Assembly (NCBI GenBank): GCA_030841035.1
Contig: JAVEDI010000042.1
Span: 20,095 to 84,094, forward strand
Source of the DNA: Actinomycetota bacterium
GTDB lineage: Bacteria; Actinomycetota; Actinomycetes; JACCUZ01
DNA length: 64,000 bases
Direction: 5' to 3'
The notes beneath the pieces are model-generated. The model was not told the DNA's origin and made no database searches. It saw only the letters and a program-made list of their open reading frames with translations. The translations under genes were made by a program, and so were the position numbers. Each line of letters begins with the position of its first letter. Positions within the stretch are counted from its first letter, which is position 1. Positions 55,960 through 64,000 of the stretch are shown here, piece by piece.

Positions 55960-56528
55960 CGCGCCGTCGCGCGAGACAGCTCGGCGGCGAAACCGAGCAT
56001 GCGTGCCACGGCGTCGGCCCCCTCCGCCGCCTCGCTGACCCGCAGCGCGATGTCGTCGGCCGACGCGGTGCCGGTGTAGCCGTGGTCGGCGTCGCACTCG
56101 GGATCGGAGCAGGCGGCCGGCTCGAGGTCGATGCGGCTCACGGCGCCCCAGCCGATGGTGACGGTGACCTCCTGGGGCGGGCTGCCGCCCCGGTGGCGCA
56201 GCGGGTCGGCGATCACCCGGTTGACGACCACCGAGCGCACCGCCGACAGCGGCACGGCCTCCGTGGACACCGTGACGAAGGGCGTCGGCGTCAGGGGGTC
56301 GGCCGGGTGGTCGTCGGCGTGGCCCAGCACCAGGCGGGTCGGCGTGAGGACGAGCACGCTGATGTGCCGGCGCACCTCGTCGGAGTCGAACGTCGTCTCC
56401 TGGTGCACCACGAACGAGTCGATGGGCTCGGCCGCGACGGCGGAGTCGATCGACTCGCCGACCAGCTCGGGGTAGTAGCCCGCATGCTGGATGGCGGCCC
56501 GCAACCCGGCCAACGAGGTGTCGGTCAT
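55956..56528 (-). CDS. DUF5998 family protein
   Basis: Soluble actinobacterial protein of 190 residues. It starts MTDTSLAGLRAAIQHAGYYP and has a beta-rich core (VVHQETTFDSDEVRRHISVL, PTRLVLGHADDH, VPLSAVRSVVVNRVI) that suggests a PH-like or lipocalin-like fold. A CSDPECDADHGYTG segment could bind metal. Function unknown. It is coupled with the phosphatase downstream, and the two are usual neighbours in this phylum. ATG at 56528. Confidence 0.83.
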   Translation of the reverse strand: MTDTSLAGLRAAIQHAGYYPELVGESIDSAVAAEPIDSFVVHQETTFDSDEVRRHISVLVLTPTRLVLGHADDHPADPLTPTPFVTVSTEAVPLSAVRSVVVNRVIADPLRHRGGSPPQEVTVTIGWGAVSRIDLEPAACSDPECDADHGYTGTASADDIALRVSEAAEGADAVARMLGFAAELSRATAR

Positions 56529-56629
56529 GGCGTCATCCTTGCACCTGGGGCGGTCCGTGTGGTCGGCGACGGCGGTCGGCGTCCACAAGCGTCGGGCGCG
56601 TGGTCGACGTCCACGCGGCCGGCAGCTGG

Positions 56630-59335
56630 TCAGCCCAGCAGGGCGCGCGCGCCCCGGTCCGTGCGGCCGGCCGAGCGGACCAGCCGGCAGGAGGCCGCGA
56701 GCACGGCCAGCCCGTCCACTCCGACGAGCACCGGGTTGAGCTCGACCTGCGCGACGTCGGGCAGGTCGTCGGCCAGCCGGGCGAGGCGCGCGATGAGGTC
56801 CTCGAGCCGCGCGGTGTCCACCGGCGGGCTGCCGCGGTGCCCGAACAGCAGCGGCGCGGCGCGCACGCCGCGCACGAGGCCGCGCAGGTCGTCGTCGGTG
56901 AGCGGGGGGATGCCATAGGCGCGGTCGTCGAGCAGCTCGGTCGCGACACCGCCGACCCCGAAGGACACCACCGGCCCGAACGACGGGTCCTCGACGGAGG
57001 CCACGACTGTCGCCACGCCGACCGGCGCCATCCGCTGCAGCACGAAGTGGGCCGCGGCACCCGGACCGAGCCGCAGGGCCATGGCGTCGTACGCCGCCCG
57101 CAGCCCTCGTTCGTCATCGATGTCCAGCCGAACCGCGCCGAGGTCGCTGCGGTGTCGCAGGTGACCCGCGGTCGTCTTGAGGGCGACGGGATAGCCGAGA
57201 TCCGCCGCGGCCGCGACGGCCTGCTCGACCGTGGCTGCACGCCGGGCGTCCCAGAGGGCGATGCCGTAGCACGCCAGCAGCTCGCGCTGCTGCTCCTGGC
57301 CCAGCTCGAGGGACTCCGCGTCGCCGAGGGTGCGGGCGACGAACGCCCGCGCGGCTCGCACGTCCAGACCCGAGGGCTCCACCGGGTTGCCGGCCGGTGT
57401 GCGCCGCCACTGCGCGTAGTCGGTGACGGCGGCGAGCGCGCGTACGGCGTCCTCGGGCGTCGGGTACGACGGCACCGAGCACTCGCGCCCGTCGGCAGCA
57501 ACCCCGGCGGCGCGCAACGCGTCGGGGATGCCGGGCATGCCGAGAAACGTCGAGACGACGGTCTTGTCGGCGCGGGCCGCGGCCTGGGCGAGCACCGTCG
57601 CGACGTCCTCGTCGGCCGGCTGCAGTGGCGGGCTGAACAGCGCCACGACCGAGTCGACGCCGTCGTCGGCCAGCACCTCGGCGAGCGCTGCCGCGAAGTC
57701 CGGCGCCGTCGCCTGCGCGCCGAGCTGTCGGGGTTCGCCGGCGACGACGAGGCCCGCATCGACGCAGGCGTCGGCCGCCAGCATCGCCAACGCGTCGGAG
57801 TTGCCGAGGATCGCGACCCGCCGGCCGCCGGGCAGCGACTGGTGCGCCACGAGCGCACCGACGTCGAACATCGTGTGGATCGTGTCCACCCGGATCACGC
57901 CCGCCTGCCGGAAGAGGGCCTCGACAGCGGCCGCCGGGGCCGCGGACTCCCGCACGACGTGCCCGTGCGGCGCGCTGCTGTGGGCGCGGGCTGACTTGAC
58001 GGCCACTACCGGCTTGCGTCGCGACAGGCGCCGCGCGACCCGGCTGAACTTGCGAGGGTTGCCCAGCGACTCGAGGTAGAGCATGACGGCGTCGGTGCCG
58101 GCGTCGTCCTCCCAGAACTGCATGAGGTCGTTGCCACTGACGTCGACCCGGTTGCCTGCCGACACGAACGAGGAGATGCCCAGCCCGCGGCTGGCCGCGC
58201 TGTCCAGGATCGCCACCCCGAGGGCGCCCGACTGGGAGAAGAAGCCGACGCGGCCACGCGGCGGCATGACCGGCGAGAGCGACGCGTTCAGCGACACGTC
58301 GGGATCGGTCACGAGCAGGCCGAAGGAGCTCGGTCCGACGACCCGCATGCCGCTACCGCGCGCGAGGCGGACCAGCCGGCGTTGTCGCTCGCGACCCTGC
58401 TCGCCCACCTCGGCGAAGCCCGAGGACACGACGACGAGCCCCCGCACCCCCTTGACCGCACACTCGGCGACGACCTGCTCGACCTGCTCCGCCGCTACGG
58501 CGACCACCGCGAGGTCGACGTCCGTCGGGACATCCGTGACTCGGGCGTAGGACCGGACCCCGCCCACCTCGTCGGCGTGCGGGTTGACGACGTACACGGT
58601 GCCGGTGAACCCGCCCTCGACGATGTGCCGCAGCACGGTGCGGCCGATCGAGTGCTCCGACCGGCTGGCACCCACGACCACCACCGTCGCCGGGCGCAGC
58701 AGCCGTTGCACCGACCGCGCCTCGGCGCGGTGCTCGCGATCCTGCGTGACCGACCTCGAGTTCTCGGTGGGCTCGAGATCGAACCCCAGCCGGACGACGC
58801 CCTCTTCCATGTCCTGCCGCACGACGTAGCCCGCGTCCTGGAACACCCGCAGCATCTTGCGGTTGTTGGGCAGTACGTCGGCGAGAAAGCTGCCGATGCC
58901 GTGCTCACGGGCAGCGGCGGCGATGTGCTCCAGGAAGACGGAGCCCAGTCCGCGTCCCTGGTGGGCGTCCTCGATGTTGAAGGCCACCTCGGCCTCGTGG
59001 GGGCCGGTCCGCTCGTAACGGACGACGCCGATCATCTCCCCGCCGACGGTCGCGACCAGAGCCACGCGGTCGACCTGGTCGACGACGGTGAACCGCAGCA
59101 TGTCCTTCTCGCTCAGCTCCCGGTACAGGGAGAAGAAGCGGAAGTAGATCGTCTCGTCGGACAGTCGCGCGTGGAAGCGGCGTAGCCGGTCGGCGTCGTC
59201 TGGGCGGATCGGGCGCAGGTGGGCAGTTCCGCCGTCGCGCAGCACGACGTCGGCCTCCCAGTGGGCCGGGTAGGGATGGTCGACCACGCTGGCGAGGCTA
59301 GCGTCGCCGCCGTCACGGACGGCAGCCGCGCGCAC
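56630..59335 (-). CDS. GNAT acetyltransferase / ADP-forming acyl-CoA synthetase-like fusion (Pat type)
   Basis: Protein of 901 residues. An N-terminal GNAT domain (about 25-185) has the acetyl-CoA motif [20 protein letters not shown] CoA-binding Rossmann domain follows ([20 protein letters not shown]), then a flavodoxin-like ligase region ([20 protein letters not shown]) and a C-terminal ATP-grasp ([21 protein letters not shown]). The histidine-loop motif SHTG of active ADP-forming synthetases is not seen; the equivalent stretch is [20 protein letters not shown]. This suggests a protein lysine acetyltransferase in which the ligase part senses acetyl-CoA or ADP. Such enzymes acetylate acyl-CoA synthetases; one is encoded 3 kb away. 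Confidence 0.87.
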   Translation of the reverse strand: MRAAAVRDGGDASLASVVDHPYPAHWEADVVLRDGGTAHLRPIRPDDADRLRRFHARLSDETIYFRFFSLYRELSEKDMLRFTVVDQVDRVALVATVGGEMIGVVRYERTGPHEAEVAFNIEDAHQGRGLGSVFLEHIAAAAREHGIGSFLADVLPNNRKMLRVFQDAGYVVRQDMEEGVVRLGFDLEPTENSRSVTQDREHRAEARSVQRLLRPATVVVVGASRSEHSIGRTVLRHIVEGGFTGTVYVVNPHADEVGGVRSYARVTDVPTDVDLAVVAVAAEQVEQVVAECAVKGVRGLVVVSSGFAEVGEQGRERQRRLVRLARGSGMRVVGPSSFGLLVTDPDVSLNASLSPVMPPRGRVGFFSQSGALGVAILDSAASRGLGISSFVSAGNRVDVSGNDLMQFWEDDAGTDAVMLYLESLGNPRKFSRVARRLSRRKPVVAVKSARAHSSAPHGHVVRESAAPAAAVEALFRQAGVIRVDTIHTMFDVGALVAHQSLPGGRRVAILGNSDALAMLAADACVDAGLVVAGEPRQLGAQATAPDFAAALAEVLADDGVDSVVALFSPPLQPADEDVATVLAQAAARADKTVVSTFLGMPGIPDALRAAGVAADGRECSVPSYPTPEDAVRALAAVTDYAQWRRTPAGNPVEPSGLDVRAARAFVARTLGDAESLELGQEQQRELLACYGIALWDARRAATVEQAVAAAADLGYPVALKTTAGHLRHRSDLGAVRLDIDDERGLRAAYDAMALRLGPGAAAHFVLQRMAPVGVATVVASVEDPSFGPVVSFGVGGVATELLDDRAYGIPPLTDDDLRGLVRGVRAAPLLFGHRGSPPVDTARLEDLIARLARLADDLPDVAQVELNPVLVGVDGLAVLAASCRLVRSAGRTDRGARALLG

Positions 59336-59397
59336 CGGTCCGGCCCGCGGAGGCAGTGCTACGCCGCGACGTAGGGGGCCTGGATAGGTTCTTGCCC

Positions 59398-60309
59398 ATG
59401 TGTCGGGTCACCGAGGAGGTCGCCGAGGCGCTGGCTGCCGGCCGGCCCGTCGTGGCGCTGGAGTCGACGATCATCAGCCACGGGCTGCCGCGCCCCGGCA
59501 ACCTGGGCGTGGCGCGGGACATCGAGGCCGCCGTCCGGGCGGGCGGGGCCGTGCCCGCCACCATCGCGGTCGTCGGCGGCGAGGCGCGGATCGGTCTCGA
59601 CGACGCCGCGCTCGAGCAGGTCGCCACCAGCGACGACGTGGTCAAGGTCAGCACCCGGGACCTCGCCATCGTGGCGGCCCGCGGCGGCCACGGCGCCACC
59701 ACCGTCGCGGCCACCGCGCACCTGGCCGCACGGGCCGGTATCTCGGTCTTCGCGACCGGTGGGCTCGGTGGGGTCCACCGGGAGGCACGCGACACCTGGG
59801 ACGAGTCCGCCGACCTGGTCGCGCTCGCGTCGCTGCCGATCACCGTCGTCTGCGCCGGGGTCAAGTCGATCCTCGACGTCGCCGCGACCCTGGAGCGGCT
59901 GGAGACGCTGGGGGTGGCCGTGATCGGCTACGGCACGTCCACGTTTCCCGGCTTCTACCTTCGTGACTCCGGGCATCCGCTCGACTGGCGGGTCGACACC
60001 CCCGAGGAGGTTGCCGCGGTGCTGCGGGCCCGCGCGCAGCTCGGCACCGACGTACGGGGACTGGTCCTCGCCAACCCGCTGCCCGCGGACGAGCAGGTCG
60101 ACCCGGCGCTGCACGACCGTCTGCTGCACGCCGGGCTCGCCGAGGCGACGTCGCGCGCAGTGCGGGGCAAGGACGTGACCCCGTTCCTGCTGGAGTTCTT
60201 CCATCGCGAGAGCGAGGGCGCGAGCCTGCAGGCCAACATCCGCATCATCCTGCGCAACGCCGAGCTCGCGGCACGGGTGGCGCGGGCGGCGTCCACGACC
60301 AGCGCATGA
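59398..60309 (+). CDS. psuG: Pseudouridine-5'-phosphate glycosidase
   Basis: Enzyme of 303 residues that splits pseudouridine 5'-phosphate to uracil and ribose 5-phosphate. The catalytic glutamate is in [18 protein letters not shown] and the ribose-binding lysine in [20 protein letters not shown] (in part). [13 protein letters not shown] and SFPGFYL-like [11 protein letters not shown] complete the family pattern. The ATG at 59398 gives the usual N-terminus ([17 protein letters not shown]); an upstream GTG at 59356 would add 14 unrelated residues. It is coupled to the kinase by an ATGA overlap. Confidence 0.94.
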   Translation: MCRVTEEVAEALAAGRPVVALESTIISHGLPRPGNLGVARDIEAAVRAGGAVPATIAVVGGEARIGLDDAALEQVATSDDVVKVSTRDLAIVAARGGHGATTVAATAHLAARAGISVFATGGLGGVHREARDTWDESADLVALASLPITVVCAGVKSILDVAATLERLETLGVAVIGYGTSTFPGFYLRDSGHPLDWRVDTPEEVAAVLRARAQLGTDVRGLVLANPLPADEQVDPALHDRLLHAGLAEATSRAVRGKDVTPFLLEFFHRESEGASLQANIRIILRNAELAARVARAASTTSA

Positions 60310-61214
60310 CCGAGCTCTGGGGGCCGCAGACGCTGGACGTGCTCGTCATCGGCGACCTGATGGTCGACGTGCTGGCCGCCATGTCGACCCCGCTGGCCCG
60401 CGACAGCGACACCCCCTCGACCGTGACGACTCACGGCGGCGGCTCGGGGGCGAATGTCGCGGCCTGGTTGGCGTCGCTGGGCGTGCCCACGGCCTTCCTC
60501 GGTCGCGTGGGCGACGACGCGCTCGGGGAGTCCGGCGTCGCGCAGCTGGCGGGCGCCGGTGTCAACACCCGCCACGTCGTGGTCGACCACCGGCGGGCCA
60601 CCGGAACCTGCGTCGTGCTGGTCGAACCGGGTGGTGAGCGTTCGATGCTGCCCGACCCCGGCGCCAACGAGGCGCTCTCGCCCGAGGACCTGCCCGGCGA
60701 GCTGTTCTACCCCGGTCGACACCTCCACCTCTCCGGGTACACCCTCCTGCGCCCAGGCTCGCAGGCCGCCGGGCTGATGGCCCTGACCCGGGCGCTCGAG
60801 GCGGGCATGACGGTGTCGGCGGATCCGTCGTCCGCGGCACTGCTCGCCTCGAGCGGCGCCGCGCGGTTTCTCGAGGCGACACGCGGGGTCCATCTGCTGT
60901 TCCCGAACATGGACGAGGCCAGCTGCCTGACCGGCACGTCGTCCGCGCACCGCGCCGCGGAGGCGTTGGCTGCGACGTACGGCGAGGTGGTGGTCAAGCT
61001 GGGACGCTTCGGCGCCCTGTGGCAGCGAGGCTTCATCACGGCCAGCGCAGCGGCCGAGCGCCCCGCGGAGGTCGTCGACACCACCGGGGCCGGTGACGCG
61101 TTCGCGGCCGGGTTCCTCTCGGCGTGGTTGCTGCACCCCGAGCCCGAGACCGCGCTGGCGGCCGGAAACCGACTCGCCTCGCGAGCCATCGGGCGACCCG
61201 GAGGTCGGCCGTAG
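60306..61214 (+). CDS. psuK: PfkB family kinase, probable pseudouridine kinase
   Basis: Ribokinase-fold enzyme of 302 residues. The N-terminal signature [17 protein letters not shown] and the C-terminal anion-hole motif [19 protein letters not shown] are both intact. In front of psuG-type enzymes this kinase makes pseudouridine 5'-phosphate, so the two genes form a complete salvage pathway for pseudouridine released from RNA. Function follows from the coupling; the sequence alone would only say PfkB kinase. No nucleoside transporter is next to them. Confidence 0.87.
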   Translation: MTELWGPQTLDVLVIGDLMVDVLAAMSTPLARDSDTPSTVTTHGGGSGANVAAWLASLGVPTAFLGRVGDDALGESGVAQLAGAGVNTRHVVVDHRRATGTCVVLVEPGGERSMLPDPGANEALSPEDLPGELFYPGRHLHLSGYTLLRPGSQAAGLMALTRALEAGMTVSADPSSAALLASSGAARFLEATRGVHLLFPNMDEASCLTGTSSAHRAAEALAATYGEVVVKLGRFGALWQRGFITASAAAERPAEVVDTTGAGDAFAAGFLSAWLLHPEPETALAAGNRLASRAIGRPGGRP

Positions 61215-61264
61215 GTGCCGTGCGGCGCCCGTCGGTGCCGTTCGGCGCCGGTCGTCGTCGAGGT

Positions 61265-61969
61265 CTAGCGCAGGGCGCGACGCCCGCCGGCGGCCAGGCC
61301 CCGCCAGACCTGCGGGTCGGGCTGCACGGACGTCGCCGCGCGGCCGATCACCTCAGACGTCTGGTGGATGGCGTCGACCAGCATGGCGCGCAGCCGCTCG
61401 TCGACGTCGACCACGCACGCCTCGGCGACCGCTTGGACCGCGCACCGCACGGTGCTCGGCGCGCCGTAGCGCCGGAAGCCCTTCAGCGATGCACCGACTT
61501 CACGGCTGAACTGCTGCGCCCAGCGGGCGGCGTCGGGTGAGGCCGCGAGCACGGCCCGGCTGCGCGGGCTGAACTCGCCGACCGAGCGGCCCTCCAGCCG
61601 GGCGAGCACGCCTTCCGCGGTGAGCACCGACACGGCCATCACCCGCTGCGACTCGGCGTTGCCGACCGGCAAGGCGGCCTGCGCACAGGCGAGCGCGATC
61701 TTCGCATCCACCCGCAGGTCGTCGCTGGTGAGGCCGATGACCGATGGGATCAGCTCGCCGAGCCGTCCACGTGCCTCGTCAGAGGTCTGGTCGTTGACCG
61801 CCCTCGCCAGGGTCCCCAGCAGCGGATGGGTGCAGCGAGGGTGGTCGCTCCATCGCTCACCTGCCAGGAACGACGCCAGCTCCATGAAGCAGGCGCCCTT
61901 GCTCGGGCGACGATGCCTGCCGCGCGAGAGGATCGGGACGAAGTCGGGCGTCGACGGCGCTGCGGACAC
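61265..61969 (-). CDS. Hypothetical helical protein
   Basis: Protein of 234 residues that I do not recognise. It is largely helical, with MELASFLAGERWSDHPRCTHPLLGTLARAVND near the start (shown in part as SDHPRCTHPLLGTLARAV), DLRVDAKIALACAQAALPV, and a C-terminal region CAVQAVAEACVVDVDERLRAM. No membrane segment or known motif. The GTG at 61969 has GAGGGG about nine bases upstream. It lies between psuK and the acyl-CoA ligase and is convergent with psuK. Confidence 0.65.
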   Translation of the reverse strand: MSAAPSTPDFVPILSRGRHRRPSKGACFMELASFLAGERWSDHPRCTHPLLGTLARAVNDQTSDEARGRLGELIPSVIGLTSDDLRVDAKIALACAQAALPVGNAESQRVMAVSVLTAEGVLARLEGRSVGEFSPRSRAVLAASPDAARWAQQFSREVGASLKGFRRYGAPSTVRCAVQAVAEACVVDVDERLRAMLVDAIHQTSEVIGRAATSVQPDPQVWRGLAAGGRRALR

Positions 61970-62108
61970 GGCATTCCCCTCGGGTCGAGGACTGTGCACC
62001 CACCAGTTTGCGCCTTTGCTGCGCGGAACGACAGACCCCTCGGCAGACGATTCCTCCGGCCGCCTCGGACCGTTGACCTCACCGCGGCCGGGTGCCAAGG
62101 TCGCCGCC

Positions 62109-63800
<1,692 letters not shown>

Positions 63801-63855
63801 GCCGCCCTTCCCCCCCGGGACCCGATCCGGCCGCCCCGGGACCCCCCCCGGACCC

Positions 63856-63912
63856 GTTCGATAGGCCCGTGGTCGCTTCCAGCCGCCGCTGACAACCCTG
63901 GGCCTATCGAAC
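63856..63912. repeat. Hairpin tandem repeat, unit 1
   Basis: Arms GTTCGATAGGCCC (63856-63868) and GGGCCTATCGAAC (63900-63912) are perfectly complementary over 13 bp around a 31-base loop. The next unit starts 74 bases downstream and is identical at 54 of 57 positions; the spacer sequence CGGACCGCACGC is partly conserved as well. Confidence 0.85.
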
Positions 63913-63929
63913 CCCGGACCGCACGCACC

Positions 63930-63986
63930 GTCCGATAGGCCCGTGGTCGCTCCCAGCCGCCGCTGACGACCCTGGGCCTATCGAAC
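63930..63986. repeat. Hairpin tandem repeat, unit 2
   Basis: Second unit with arms GTCCGATAGGCCC (63930-63942) and GGGCCTATCGAAC (63974-63986), one mismatch in the arms. In this unit GGTCG and CGACC inside the loop can pair too. The trailing GGCCGCACGC matches the spacer after unit 1 and the sequence ends there, so a further unit is likely outside the window. Confidence 0.85.
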
Positions 63987-64000
63987 CCGGGGCCGCACGC

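Noticed and set aside
63856..64000. Possible CRISPR array at the right edge
   Set aside because: Units are 57 bases with long self-complementary arms, the spacer between them is conserved and only 17 bases, and no cas gene is near.

Overview
The window is very GC-rich (roughly 72 percent by eye), with many GTG starts, 4-bp NTGA gene overlaps and actinobacterial families throughout (DUF3000, DUF3159, DUF3710, DUF4193, DUF3093, DUF5998, SepH, a WhiI-type regulator). The order hemE / DUF3000 / whiI-like / rnd / fadA-fadB, then dxs, acnA, TRAM methyltransferase, APC permease, trkA-trkA, DUF3159, OB-fold, DUF3710, dut, DUF4193, suhB and sepH follows the conserved actinobacterial core block known from Streptomyces. 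Gene content suggests a Nocardioides-like member of the Propionibacteriales. That placement is inference from memory of synteny, not a search.

Layout. 0.1-8.3 kb: DUF4349 lipoprotein, HemE, EamA exporter, DUF3000, WhiI-like orphan regulator, RNase D, methyltransferase and MFS pair. 8.3-11.7 kb: the fadAB beta-oxidation operon behind a palindromic operator. 11.7-15.6 kb: DUF445 membrane protein, secreted M15 peptidase and a coupled copC-copD copper pair. 15.8-19.0 kb: a large AfsR/BTAD-type regulator. 19.0-19.5 kb: a repeat-rich gap. 19.5-24.2 kb: secreted PKD protein divergent from a multicopper oxidase that is coupled to its own signal peptidase. 24.2-26.5 kb: QueA-like enzyme and SDR, divergent from a SoxR-type regulator. 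26.6-34.5 kb: dxs, TSUP transporter, acnA, thioesterase and small conserved hypotheticals.

34.55-36.42 kb is a decayed integrative element. It carries an integrase remnant, an acyltransferase remnant and one intact hypothetical gene, and is bounded by 49-bp direct repeats. Each repeat is a version of the 3' end of the neighbouring TRAM methyltransferase gene, so the element replaced the end of its target gene. 36.4-41.2 kb: the methyltransferase (probable CTG start), a KimA-like permease and two TrkA proteins, probably a potassium module. 41.2-51.6 kb: conserved core genes, including dut, suhB, ferrochelatase and sepH. 51.6-53.9 kb: a cytoplasmic subtilase cassette behind an ECF-like promoter and a heavily structured leader. 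53.9-63.8 kb: thymidine kinase, phosphatase, DUF5998, a GNAT/ADP-forming CoA-ligase fusion, a PsuG-PsuK pseudouridine pathway, a hypothetical and a medium-chain acyl-CoA ligase. The right edge runs into a 74-bp tandem repeat with hairpin arms that continues off the window.

Functionally the window combines heme synthesis (hemE, hemH), isoprenoid, TCA and fatty-acid metabolism, copper handling and oxidation, redox sensing, potassium homeostasis and cell division. The least explained parts are the multicopper oxidase / signal peptidase / PKD cassette, the cytoplasmic subtilase cassette, the decayed island and the two hairpin-repeat families.
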